A DNA stretch of 64,000 nucleotides from Caenorhabditis elegans (Eukaryota; Nematoda; Chromadorea; Rhabditida; Rhabditidae): contig NC_003283.11 in assembly GCF_000002985.6 (NCBI RefSeq), positions 7,874,001 to 7,938,000 on the forward strand. The letters are read 5' to 3'. The notes below the pieces were generated by a model. It made no database searches and had not been told where the DNA came from. It was given only the letters and a program-made list of their open reading frames with translations. Of this stretch, positions 1 through 11,285 are shown piece by piece (within the stretch, counting starts at the first letter, position 1; each line of letters starts with the position of its first letter). The position numbers and the translations under genes are program-made.

Positions 1-174
1 GAATATAAAATACATTTTAATCTTCATTTAAATATATTATTGGAAGCTTGAATTCTTGAATCCCATCATGGAAATTTCAGTAAATTTCATAGTTAATTTT
101 GCAGCAGATGTTTTTAGGTCCTATGTTCTGATCTACCCACCTACTAGATCGCCTTCATTATGCTTACGCGTTTA

Positions 175-258
175 CAAACTGCAGGTAGACGTCGATATAA
201 GACCACCTTGAAATCTCAAACTGCAGGTAGACGTCGATATAAGACCACCTTGAAATCT
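175..258. repeat. 42 bp tandem duplication
   Basis: Two exact, adjacent copies of a 42 bp unit that starts CAAACTGCAGGTAGACGTCG occupy 175-216 and 217-258. There are no mismatches, so the duplication is recent or maintained. It lies in non-coding DNA and I see no reading frame that uses it. Confidence 0.95.
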
Positions 259-1762
259 CTTGCTTATGAAGTTTTTACAAAAACTTAGGCATTAATACCA
301 CTTGAGAACGTTCTATCCAAATGTTCTGTCATCTAACACTGCTTTTCCTAATCCATTGTTTATAAGAAAAGGTTGTGAGTCTGTTTGTATGTCGTCGGCA
401 AATGTAACACAAACTCAAAACCTCAGCACTTCCTCGAAAGGGTGAGACGATGTGCTCACCAATAATTAAGCAGAGAAGGACTCGGTTACTTTTCACCTTT
501 TGTGTTTTTATTAGCTTGTTGTCTGCCGTTTCGTATTCTAGTTCTGAAAATCAATTTCACGATTTCTAAAAATGTTTTCTTTAGCAGTAAAAAGTTTCAT
601 ACTTCCGATCAGACCGTTTAAAGTTTAATTCAAAATTTATAAAACATTCCTTGGATTTCAAAATTCTTTTGTTTCATAACATTTTTGATAACATGTTTGA
701 TATTTGTACATATTTTACCAAAAATTGTGATTTTAAATATTAAAGCTCAAATTGAATCCAGAAAACATACATCATCAACACAATAAACCAAAAAATGGCA
801 ACTATTGAAAACAAATTTAATGGTGAAAAGTATCAAATTTCGAAAAATGAAACCAAATGTTTTTTTAAATTGAAACGCATACCCTTTTTCTTGAGAACAA
901 AAACTTAAAATTGTCTCAACCGAACCAAAATTCACCAAAAATTCAACACTTCTTTTCCATCAATTAAACCTGTCAAAAACTAGCACCCGATTCTCCAATT
1001 AGATCATCCGATTCCCAATTTAAAATGTATCCTCCTGCCAGATATCTCCTTAGACCCCCCACATTTTTCTTGAGCAAACAAAAAAAGAAATCCGTCCACC
1101 AGAATTTCTAGAGTATGGAGAAATAGTTTACTTTTTTCTTCTCGCGTTTTTTTTCTCCACAAACATCAGTATTTTTTTGCGCGATATAGCTGATTCAATT
1201 TGACACCTGCTTTAAAGCACTAATTTGGCATTTTGCGTATTTTCGACAATATCAGTGCGGGTTGAAACTGAGACTAGGGTTTGGTGAGCTGAACATATAA
1301 TAATAGGAAAATTGCTTGCTGGTTGATTTTAATTATTAAAAAGTTAGTAGGCGCATCTTTATGCCTGCATGCCTACTGCCTGTAATTTAGGTTTGAACTC
1401 TGATGCTTGCACAGAATTCATCAACGTTTTTGAAGTTATTTACATAGGACAAATTGATGAGTTTTTTTTTGGCATTTCGACTAAAAATAGCAACATTATT
1501 TACCTAGACTGTCTGAATAATTAATTTTAAATTCAAAGATATTTCTAGATTACCTGTGACGGTACATAAACTGCTTTTAACAGATCTTCAATATTAATTT
1601 ATAAAAACGAAAAAAAACGTGTCAAAGTGACTTTGCACTTTTAAAGTAATCCCTCTCTCAATTTCATTTTTATCCAAAATACCCTCTATATTTCGAACTC
1701 ATTTCGTTTTCATTTGACCTCCTCTTATTTTTTATCCAATTTCCTCTAACTTTTTTTTGCAG
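259..1762. other. AT-rich intergenic DNA upstream of the first gene
   Basis: I found no coding exon, RNA gene or repeat family here that I could support. The last 100 bases become pyrimidine-rich and end in TTTTTTTTGCAG at 1751-1762, a good nematode splice acceptor. It probably marks where a spliced leader or an upstream non-coding exon joins the next gene. Confidence 0.5.
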
Positions 1763-1848
1763 TTTCCGGCGAAAAAGGATCAAATGTGTCGTCCGTGAAC
1801 TCGTCCATCATCAGTTTTCTCCAAACAAGAAACAAAAAACAACAAACC

Positions 1849-2703
1849 ATGTCGCGAATGGATAGTTATAGTTCATCGATTCGTGAGGAGCAGAAAGCCA
1901 TTCTTAATGGTCTTTTAGGTATTCTTTTTGCGGACGGTTAGTCAAAAGTGTACTGTAGTAGAAACGAAAATGTGCTTTGGTGCATGTGGATTTTGTGATG
2001 AGATACTAATAATTTGTACGCGTGAGGGTGAATTATTCTTTTTTTGTAAAATTTGACGCACTAATTTTTTTTGGAAATCAAACATTTGCTCGTAAAATGT
2101 GATGTATTGAATCGGCACACTGCACCTTTTCCTTTTGATCTTAAACCAGTAATTAAAAAAAACAATTTATACTCGTTTATTTTTCCACTGGTGTCGCACG
2201 GTAAATTTAGTATGACGTCACTATATCCGGACAACAATTTCTAATTTTCAGTTGCTTCTTTTTCAATCAATTATTTCTGAAGATTTACTAAAAAAAATAG
2301 TCAAAAATTCCTGAAATCTCAAGTTAGTCCATGTCCCCAAGAGCCGCGAAGTTACACATGTTTTTTGCATTTTTGTTGAGTGAAAACTGTTTTTAAAAAG
2401 AAGTTCGAGACAATTACAAAAAATTAATTTTTTTTTCAGGAATAATCTATGACAACTATGACACAACTAGGAAAATTCATCAAACCGTCGATGGAATCTA
2501 TCGGTTAGTTCCTTCAATTCATTCTTAATATTCTTCTTGGTGAGACCCATTTTTTCAGAATGGTCGTCGCCTTATTGCTCATCGTGATAGCTCTCATCAT
2601 CATTGCCGTATTTCTCATTTGTTTCTTTCATTGTCGCCGTGCCAACAACGAGGAGAGATCTCCACTGCACTCGAATCGAAAAAGTCATCCCATTGAAATT
2701 TGA
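1849..2703 (+). CDS. Small single-pass membrane protein, 92 aa
   Basis: Three exons join in phase: 1849-1918, 2440-2503 and 2559-2703, with GT/AG borders and stop TGA at 2701. The protein is about 92 residues. It has a polar N-terminal half rich in Ser, Asp and Tyr, then one strongly hydrophobic helix around residues 47-64 (VVALLLIVIALIIIAVFLIC), then a basic tail with HCRR and a Ser/Pro/His-rich end. It lacks a cleavable signal peptide, so the helix is more likely an anchor. An acceptor at 1762 leaves an 86-base leader holding a four-codon upstream ORF (ATG at 1783, TGA). AATAAA lies at 2770-2775. I do not recognise a family. It is too short for the 60-residue ORF cut because every exon is small. 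Confidence 0.8.
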
Positions 2704-2775
2704 ACATTATTTAAGAATTTTGTAATTTTCGATAGAATACGTTTTGTTATGGGTCTTGCCTTGTGTACCAATAAA

Positions 2776-3614
2776 TTTTTGAACTATGCAGAATATCTAA
2801 CAATTATGGCTGATTTTAGTCGTTTTTATGTAAAAGCGAAGAAAAATCAGCGATTTTGGACCTAATAATTTGTATAAGGTTTTTGTATAAGGCCATGAAA
2901 CCTTTTGAAACCAGGCTGTACCTTTAAAGAGGTACCGTAATTTTATCATTTTTTTCGATGTTTTCTGAAACCAGTTTTTTTTTCACTTTTCTAGTCGATT
3001 TTTAATTTAACATTTCTCCAAAAGACACAAACATTACAATTATGTGTTGACAGTTAGACAGGAAAAGTGCAGCGAGACGCAGAGAACAACGAAACTCCGT
3101 TGCAGGCGCTGCGCCCGTATTAATGTGAACCGAAGATTTTTTTGTAAATAAATTTGATGATTTCAAAACTGTTATCTGATCGAAAATTCATTTTTAAATG
3201 AAAATGTTTGCGAAAATAATAAATAATACAGTAACTTTAGGTATTTATTAAAGGCGCATCCAGGATTTTTTAGTAAGGTCTCGCCACGAGTTAGCTCCGT
3301 ACTACTCGTGGGCAAGATATACATTTTAATAATTAATTCGCTGTTTTTTTTTAAATTTTTTCTTCACTTTTATCGCCATTTAAACCGAGAAAAAAGCTTT
3401 CGATGTTCAAATTGATATCTTTTACATTCTCAAATAATAAATTTTCGTTCTGACACGACCTAAATAAGTTTCTCTCGACATGTTTCGTTGTTTGCATCCA
3501 TTCCTGATATTTTGTCTTCTGACAAAACATGATTTCTCATCGGTATGTAGTGAAAACTAATTGATTGTATTGTTTTTCTTTCGCGTGAGAAAATAATAAA
3601 AAAATAAATTAAGG
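2776..3614. other. Intergenic DNA with scattered repeat fragments
   Basis: No coding exon is supported. It contains short dispersed-repeat fragments common in this window, including GAGGTACCGTAATTTT near 2930, and one copy of GGTCTCGCCACGA near 3278-3291. The latter is the same word that is tandemly amplified at 40.0 and 41.9 kb. The interval serves as upstream region of the PEBP gene. Confidence 0.45.
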
Positions 3615-4392
3615 ATGGTCGTCCTGGTAACGAGATCTCTGCTCCCCGCCTTATTTTTTGCTTCTAGAGCTCCATTCGCTGCCGCAACTACTTCTGCTAG
3701 ATTCCAAAGGTTTTCGTTCATATTTTTCTTCTTTTCCAATTTTTTTATTCAACTAAACCTTTTTGTTTATTTCAGAGGTCTCGCTACAATGGCCGCCGAA
3801 GCATTCACCAAACACGAGGTCATTCCAGACGTTCTCGCTTCCAACCCACCATCCAAGGTTGTGTCTGTCAAGTTCAACTCTGGCGTCGAGGTAATTCAAA
3901 AAAAAGAAATTTAAAAATGTTTAAAAATGTTTTCAGGCTAATCTTGGAAACGTTCTCACTCCAACCCAAGTAAAGGATACTCCAGAAGTAAAATGGGATG
4001 CTGAGCCAGGAGCACTCTACACTCTCATCAAGACGGATCCAGATGCTCCATCTCGCAAAGAGCCAACCTACCGAGAGTGGCATCACTGGCTCGTCGTCAA
4101 CATTCCAGGAAACGACATTGCCAAAGGAGACACTCTTTCCGAGTACATCGGCGCCGGACCACCACCAAAAACTGGACTCCATCGTTACGTTTACCTGATC
4201 TACAAGCAATCTGGACGCATCGAAGATGCCGAGCACGGACGTCTAACCAACACTTCCGGAGACAAAAGAGGAGGATGGAAGGCTGCCGATTTCGTCGCAA
4301 AGCACAAGCTCGGTGCTCCAGTCTTCGGAAATCTGTTCCAGGCCGAGTACGACGACTACGTGCCAATTCTCAACAAGCAACTCGGAGCATGA
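3615..4392 (+). CDS. F40A3.3: Phosphatidylethanolamine-binding protein (PEBP/RKIP family)
   Basis: Exons 3615-3709, 3776-3890 and 3937-4392 give 221 residues. The PEBP fold signature is complete: the DPDAP ligand-pocket motif at 104-108, [10 protein letters not shown] at 119-128, and the [10 protein letters not shown] strand at 150-159. PEBP proteins bind anionic phospholipids and, in animals, can modulate Raf-type kinases. The core starts at Met37 in a good context (ACAATGG). The 36 residues before it are rich in Arg, Ala and Ser with no acids, which looks like a mitochondrial or other targeting presequence. The first intron (3710-3775) is 66 bases long and has no in-frame stop. Use of the 3775 acceptor as a trans-splice site would give the 185-residue core form. 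AATAAA is at 4480-4485. I recognise the sequence from memory as C. elegans F40A3.3. Confidence 0.97.
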
Positions 4393-4485
4393 GTTGTTCT
4401 TCTGTAAAATTGCTAAATACAAAGTTTGTAATTTATATTGTGATTTTCTATCAGCCAGTTTTTTCCTATCCAAGAAGTAAATAAA

Positions 4486-4932
4486 TTTGATGAAACGATG
4501 ATAAACAAATCGCAATCTTCAGACGATTCTAACTTTGTTATCTTCTCTCCCTATCCGTCCTCCAATCATCGTTACTGATTACCAGGCAGTGGCCATTCGA
4601 ATTCTCCCATTTCGACATTCTCGTCTCTTCTCATTTTTCTTCTCTCTGACGCCGACGACTTCCAAATTTCTGTCTTCTTCGCTCGCAGGTTATCATGTTA
4701 ACCCTCCATTCTCATCCACAGTCTATTTACAATACAATTCTCCAATTTCTTTTCCGTTTTCCAAATTGATTCCAGTGTCTTTCTTCGAATCCAAAAATTT
4801 TCTTAATTTCTTTCTTGTCTTCTCCGATATTTTACCTAATTGCACCCACTTGACTTTGAAACTAAAGTTGAACTAAGGGCAGAAAAAGAAAAACACACAG
4901 GTTTTTTGTTGAGGTAATTGCTGCAGCAGAAA
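4486..4932. promoter_or_regulatory. Pyrimidine-rich promoter region of the EGF-like gene
   Basis: This spacer is strongly C/T-rich on the + strand (about 4540-4860), which opens a spurious 113-codon frame without coding character. It separates the PEBP poly(A) signal at 4480 from the EGF-like gene start at 4933. Such tracts are common in nematode promoters. No specific factor site is claimed. Confidence 0.4.
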
Positions 4933-7276
4933 ATGCTTCGGAGGATTCTTCTCTCCGCTATACTAATTGTTTTAGTAGCCTGCGTTCTCCGCAAGAAGAA
5001 GCCATGTATCAATGGAACTCCTGAAGGTGATTAATAAATCTTTCAGGGCTAACATATAAATTTCAAATTAGAAAATTTGATGTATGACATGAGAAACCTA
5101 GAATTAAAATCGAAAGGTTTTGTAGAATAAATTTGAAAATAAAAGGTGAAAACCGGATACATTTATTGCCCTGTTTCTAGAATTTATTCTATTCTTCTTA
5201 ACATTCATTGAATTTTTCGTTCTTTTAGTTTTCAAAATAAGAAAACTTTCTCAAAAAACGGAATGAAAACGTTTATACAAAAAATATTCCAATTAAACTA
5301 CTTAAAAACTACTTTAAAAAAATACAGGTACCGCCACGAACGTAATATTTTCAAATGACCATGCGGGATCGTATGCGTTTTTAAATAATACGGTATTTTT
5401 GCTACGTTTTTTTACCAAAAGCATGGTTTTGTTGAAGAACTGGACTAACACAAAAGAAAATAACAAAACTATTTAATTTCGGAAAATTTGAATAAAACTA
5501 GGTAAGTGTTATTACTGTACTTCTTAAAGGCGCTAACGTTCGCGGCCTCAAATGCCTCAATTAGAAAATATATCGTTCGTGGCAAAAGCAGGTACCGTAA
5601 TTTTAGGTTTAAAAATGCCTGAAAAGATGTATTTTGAAAACAACTTTTTGAAAAGTTGTGGATGAGTTACATACGTGGAAAATTCAAATATTAAATAGAA
5701 ATTTCCACAATACAACCTAAAAGGCGCACTCTCAAAATTTGTAGAGAATGCTCTTGTAAAATCCGTTCGAGACCCAATTATATAATCGGCGGTGTTCGAA
5801 AATCACCTGAAACATCCAAAAGTTGAAAAATCATACTTTCTAGGTGACCGCTGTTACTGTATCGAAGGCTGGACGGGTACACTATGCCATCGCAAAATGT
5901 ACTGTTCTGGATTCGAACGCCTTCAGAATGGAAGTTGTATTGAGTGTGAACTCGGATGGGCGGGTACCGATTGTGACATCATTGACTGTCATGGAAATGG
6001 AATGCCAAATTATGACTTGACCGAATGCACGTGTACCGTACCATATTCTGGAAAGTATTGCGAGATTGCTGACACTAAAGATATTTACAAATGGTACAAT
6101 AACTTCACGTCAAGCATCGGTCCTATTGGAATTTTAACAATTATTCCATTGGCTTTGATTTATATGTGTGAGTTGATATTATCATAAATTGGGAAGCCGG
6201 AAAAATATTTTTTTATCACTTCAAATTTATCAAAAATGGATTGTTTGAAGCGTTCCTTTAAAAATGTTAATCGTCTTTTGAAAACATAAAAATAAAAGTA
6301 TGCAGACTTTTCAAAAACTAGGATCCACATTATGTTTAAGTTTTTGCAAAACCGCACAATTTTTTCACAGTTATCAAATCATTCTTGTAAATTTCACTTT
6401 AATTAATTACCCTATTTTTGAAGGAAAATTTCTCGTATTATTCCAAGCAATCTTCAATAAAATCCTGAATTTTTTAAAATAGATCTTTTATTGGTGCATT
6501 TAATGCTGTTGGATAATTAAAGGTCGCATATCCCCAGAAATGGTGTTTATTTTTTTAAAAGTGTCTTATGACCAAATGATTTAAATTGTGTTTTGGTTTG
6601 TATGTTCTTTGAACGATTTGTTTCCACAATTTTCCATATAATAGAAACCTTATCGAACATATAAATATTGAAAGAAACTTCACAATCCTTTAAAAATTTT
6701 GTAGAGAAGAAGCTTGTCGCCACAAACTGTCGTACAGAAATGAATCTGCGACATTGCAAAAAATTGATGTGAACTAGTTGTTTTCTAAATTGGACGTTTC
6801 ATCACAGTCGCTCTTCTTGAAAATAGTCTAAAAATAAGATGCTCACAATTCTAAATACATATCAATTTTTTCCGAGGATCTCAAATAAATTGCACCGACT
6901 ACTGTAATTATATTCGTTGAATGCAAATTTATTTACTTATTCCAGGTTGTGAGCACTTTGCCAAGAAGCGTCAGCTCCGTCGTGTTGAGCAACATCTAAA
7001 TGGTGTCTATATTACCACCGGAAGAAAACAGGTTGACAAAATGCTTGTCAAGGGTCTCCTTGAAGCATCCGACGATGAAAAATCCGTGAAGTCAGTGAAA
7101 ATAGCAGCGGATTCTGGAAAAGAGGACAAGGACAAAGAAGAAGGTCAGAATGGCGCATAGTTTATTTCTAAATGTATTTAAGTTTCTAATCAATTTTAGA
7201 AGAAGTCATAAAAATGAGAAATTCAGCAACGACCAGCGAGAAGAAGGCTCTGCTCGCCGATCCTGCCGATATGTAA
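4933..7276 (+). CDS. EGF-like repeat type I membrane protein, 230 aa
   Basis: Exons are 4933-5026, 5844-6167, 6946-7143 and 7200-7276, all phase-compatible. An N-terminal hydrophobic stretch (residues 4-18) can act as signal peptide. Residues 25-104 are cysteine-rich with three EGF-like blocks: C25-C46, C52-C75 and C80-C104, with EGF-type spacing such as CYCIEGWTGTLC. A transmembrane helix spans about 123-140, ending MCC. The cytoplasmic tail is long, first basic (HFAKKRQLRRVEQ) then acidic (KEDKDKEEEE). The extracellular face probably binds a protein partner; no specific ligand or pathway can be named. If the last intron (7144-7199) is retained, translation ends at 7160 with EEGQNGA instead of the 26-residue final exon. 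The first intron (817 bases) carries dispersed-repeat fragments with TACCGTAAT words. Confidence 0.85.
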
Positions 7277-8898
7277 TGTATATGATTTTGGTTCAACAAT
7301 CTGTGATCTTCTGACCTTGCATATTTTTTTTTGGTTTTCTGTTTATTTAGTGAAGTTTCTTTAAAAAAAATCATAATAAATAAATACATTTTACGACTGC
7401 CTAAAGTATTTGCATAGACTATTTTCATTACAAATAATTTTAAGAATAACATTCTAAATTTCAAATTTTTATCACGATTACTCAGAGCATCAACAAGATG
7501 TTTGTAAAATTTGTATTTTATTTATTAGATCTTCTTTTGTCAAGGTTTAAACTTTGCAAAAAATCACCACGCGCTGACCATGCCAGTCTGATGGATAAGG
7601 AAGTTCGATAAAGATTTATGTACTTGTCATTTTTTGAAACAAAAAACGAAACGTTTTAGTCATAGACAAGCTGTCAAGAACACTCAAATAAAAGAGAAAA
7701 CGTTTCCAATTTTGAAAAGTTAAAAAAATTTAACTAGAGTCAGAAAGTCTAAAGACGCTGAATGAAAATATGCCATGAACACTTCGAATTCTGAGTTCTT
7801 AGATTTTTAAGGCACCTTATGACAATTGCAATCATTTTAGACCACTTTCAATAGATCGAATTATTATGGTGGCATTTTTTCCAGGAAATAATCAGTTATC
7901 AAATTTGATAGTTTGAACTAAGTTTGCTAAGTTTGTTGAAGACTGTTTTTAAACTCAATTTTTAACGGGTTGCTCAACTTATAAAACAACTAGACAACAT
8001 TTTTAACGGCAAAAGGTAGAGCTACCACAAGCTGTCAATATAGGGAAAAAAGCTTTTAGACCCCTCTTACACCACCATTTAAATCTACATGCACTCCCCA
8101 CTCAAGCTGTGAATATTCATGTTAGATTGAACTGGTATAATAAACTCTTGTCCCTCAATCCCGAAACACTACTCCCCAGAGCTTTTGATGGCCACTTTTT
8201 TTGGCGGAAACTCTATTCTATCGGCAGCGCCAACAACACAATGTTCACGAAGGAGTATCGAGAGTTAATTCGTTCTGGCATCTTTCCTCCCGGCCAATTT
8301 CGAAACGATCAACAGGTCGGTTTCGATTTCCCGTTCAGATGGGGAGAAGTCATTACGGTGTGTCGTAAGGCCTGCCATCCAAATGTATTGCAACCAAACA
8401 ATTATACAGTCTTCTTCATTCCCACTTTTCAACTTTTCTCCTCACTTCCAATGTTTTTACCATGAGAGTTTTTGAAATGGTTTGTATACCATTTATTTAT
8501 TGCACAAAAATGTTTTCAACCATCGCTTTGTAATGTTGTGTTGTTTATAATCTTACTTTCATTTCTCTCCTGAAAAGCACTATAGATTAATCTTCAAAGA
8601 ACATGCCGAATTTAAATACTTTGACCAAAACACGTCTCCACACTTTTTTACTTCAAGATAACATAGTTTGATTTGAATATGTCATGGATTGTTTGCATAA
8701 CTCTCGACAGTTTTTTGTTGTGGCCTCTTCTATCAGTTACTCCTGTCTTCAACATGCGATTCCATTAACTTCCTGCGGTCTGGAATTGAGTCATGTTGTT
8801 TCGTAACAAAGAAAGTTAAGCAGTGAAAGTTATATTGCCTTTAATTATTTGGTTGTGTGTCCTAGTAGTGGTCACTTACCGATTTTAGACAACATAGA

Positions 8899-8982
8899 GG
8901 TTTTGCCTGATATATTCAGGTTAACCATTACATGGGGACTGTCCGCTTTCCCTTGTGTCCAGCCGTGGCCCGGGAACGGGCC
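8899..8982 (+). ncRNA. Candidate structured RNA with three consecutive hairpins
   Basis: Three adjacent stems can form. Hairpin 1 pairs GGTT 8899-8902 with AACC 8923-8926 and CCTGA 8906-8910 with TCAGG 8916-8920. Hairpin 2 pairs CATGG 8931-8935 with CCGTG 8963-8967 (one G-U) and GGAC 8936-8939 with GTCC 8957-8960. Hairpin 3 pairs GGCCCG 8967-8972 with CGGGCC 8977-8982 around a GGAA loop of GNRA type. The local GC content stands out from the AT-rich spacer. I see no Sm site or snoRNA boxes in proper places, so the class is unknown and this could be chance. Confidence 0.25.
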
Positions 8983-9541
8983 CTATAAATTAAAAGCGCG
9001 GTGTTGCTCCCAGCAAAAATCACATGTTTTCCAATCATAAACCAATAAATAAAATACTGTAATTGTTACTAATTGGCAGAATTGTGCACTATTGAAACTT
9101 CAACTCCCAGATAGAATTTATATGTTGTTCTCGGTTTTTAAATAAAATTGAACACTCGTCCACTTGAATTTTAAACCCCACGCTTCCCATATCATAATTC
9201 ATCCCATCACTTCAACAACTCTCATTTTGATACATCCATGTGGGTCCCAGAGGCACTAGAGTGTGCTCAAATTTGAACTATTCTGTTGCCAGAAATATTT
9301 TGGAAGGATTTTCTGCATACTGAAAAAAAAACTTTCTAATGTACTGTTAACGTATCTTCCATTTGCTTCTCCCGTCAAGTTTTTCAGTATGTTTCAAGGA
9401 AATCTGTTATGATAAATAGCATCGAACATCAGTGTTTTATTTATTCACTTCTTCCACTGATGTTTATTTGTGAATTTACTACAATATTTTGAAATTCGCT
9501 TGAAAAATTAAATTTTTAACTCATTTGAAAGTTAGACCCAG

Positions 9542-9605
9542 GATGATTCTAAACCGTGACCTATGCCCTCCTTCTGTCTTCCCACTCATGTATTCCGTTT
9601 CAATT
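9542..9605. repeat. 64 bp direct repeat, copy 1
   Basis: This segment starts GATGATTCTAAACCGTGACC and recurs at 9753-9816 with two mismatches (C/T in TATGCCC, C/A in ATTCCG). The copies are in the same orientation, 147 bases apart. Confidence 0.9.
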
Positions 9606-9752
9606 AAGTTTTTTAGGCTGTTTCGGCTTGAATGAATAACACCTTACATTAGACAGATATGATCGAGAATTTACTCCAATGTGCAATCTTATACCGATTT
9701 TGTCAATGAGGATCCTTCTCCTTAACTTTCCCAAATCACCTGGCTAGCACAA

Positions 9753-9816
9753 GATGATTCTAAACCGTGACCTATGTCCTCCTTCTGTCTTCCCACTCAT
9801 GTATTCAGTTTCAATT
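9753..9816. repeat. 64 bp direct repeat, copy 2
   Basis: Second copy of the 9542-9605 segment, 62 of 64 bases identical. It runs straight into a long C/T-rich tract. Neither copy has an obvious reading frame or hairpin. Confidence 0.9.
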
Positions 9817-11237
9817 TCTTCTTACTTTTCATCCTTTGCTTTTTTCCCTTTCTTTCTATGTGTTTTTTGTGTCGCCGAGAAGTAGTGACCAGTTTCCGGT
9901 GTTGAACTCGTCCCTTGCTTCCCGTCTCTCGTCGCTCATTTCCATCCCATTTATTCTCATTTTCCTTGAGTCTCCTCTCAACTCGATAGTTTTTTTGTCG
10001 CTATCGTTGGGGTGGTCTTTTGCGTCTGAAAATTTCTTTGTTTTCGTTCAAAGAGGAAGAAATTGGAAAAGAAAACGAATATAGAAAGACAGAGAGAATG
10101 ACGACCCCTAACTCAAAAAAAACAAGAAAGGTTCTCGTAGTTTGAGCCAATGTGTCCCTGTTCTATAACTAGATGCACACAGATATTGTAGAGACCACTG
10201 AGCTTACACGACTACAGGCTTCCCTTCTTTCCCCGCAAAGTCGCCTCGCAAAACGCCTCCGAAAGATTGAGAAAAAATACTCAAAATAATAGAACAAAAA
10301 CGAAACTTTCATTCTGTATTTTTAATTTTTTTTTAATTAAAAATTATTTTTTAGAGGCACATAAACTTTCCGATGCCAACGCCCTCAGATTTCCCAACTT
10401 TTTTCAAACTCTGATCTCTACCCTATCTTCCACAACTCGCCGCTTCTATTTATATCTCACAAAATCATGTGACATTTTCCCATCTCTCCGGATTCGACCT
10501 TTTCCACCCGAAAATGAGCTGAACCCATCTGCAACTTCCGATTTTCTAATCCAATTTTCTCTCAGGGCAGTAAAAAGTAGCAAATGTTTTCGAAAATTAC
10601 CCAGAGATTATTCTATACTGGGAGTTTCAAAGCAGAGAGGGGAAGACAGATAAAAACGTGCTCTCGGAGCCAAATTAATTAGATGACGACAACACAAGAA
10701 AAGGCGCGACAAGCTACTCGTCTGTTTCCGGCGCGAGATTTTTTTTTGTTTACGGCACGATGTTGAAAAGGGAAAGATAGAGTGTTGAGCCTGGTGGCCG
10801 TTGATGATGAGGCTAGGCTTTAAATGGGAAGTTGTGAACCTCGTTTATGGGCTCAAAGCTATTTTTTCTCTTTTGAGGTGGCACAAAAGACTAGACACCA
10901 GTTGAATGGTAAAGAACTAGCCAAAAATATGTATTTTTCCATTTTGCAGAAAAATAAATGTTGAGTATTGGAAAAACTAGATTTTTCTCAAGATATGATG
11001 TATCTCAATTCTCAGGTTCCATCTCAGAATCGGGTTACTTCATCTTCTGTTTCAAAACTTTTTGCATGTCAGAGATTTGGTGTCTTACCTCAGAATTTGA
11101 CCGATGCGGAAATCATGAAGACTTTTATTCTAACCTATGCTTATGTTCAGACTAGGTCATTACAAAAGTTCACCCAGTGGGACTGAAGTCCACTGAAAAA
11201 GCTATCTGAAATTAGTTTAAGGTTCATTAAATTTACT

Positions 11238-11285
11238 TTTGAAATTATTTAGCAATACACATTTGAAATTATTTAGCAATACAAA
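11238..11285. repeat. 24 bp tandem pair
   Basis: The unit TTTGAAATTATTTAGCAATA plus ACAC/ACAA occurs twice in a row at 11238-11261 and 11262-11285 in non-coding DNA, with at most one or two differences. Confidence 0.8.

Noticed and set aside
4077..4484. Overlapping frames in the PEBP exon on both strands
   Set aside because: They are shadows of the highly biased PEBP coding exon; the PEBP motifs fix the true frame.
4535..4876. 113-codon + strand frame
   Set aside because: It reflects a long C/T-rich promoter tract; composition is Ser/Phe/Pro/Leu only, with no splice context, and it ends just before a real gene start.
8895..8930. Possible spliced-leader RNA (GGTTTT start, CAG/GTTAAC donor-like site)
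   Set aside because: It resembles the SL2 start, but the leader sequence is wrong, there is no Sm site between hairpins 2 and 3, and the 3' part does not match known SL RNAs.
9767..10084. 105-codon frame, and similar ones at 11977 and 10267
   Set aside because: Pyrimidine-rich DNA gives open Ser/Phe/Leu-rich frames. No homology or exon structure supports them.
10958..11186. Small frame with MMYLNSQV start, 60-70 codons
   Set aside because: Two overlapping frames are equally open, the only upstream acceptor leads to a different frame, and no domain is visible.
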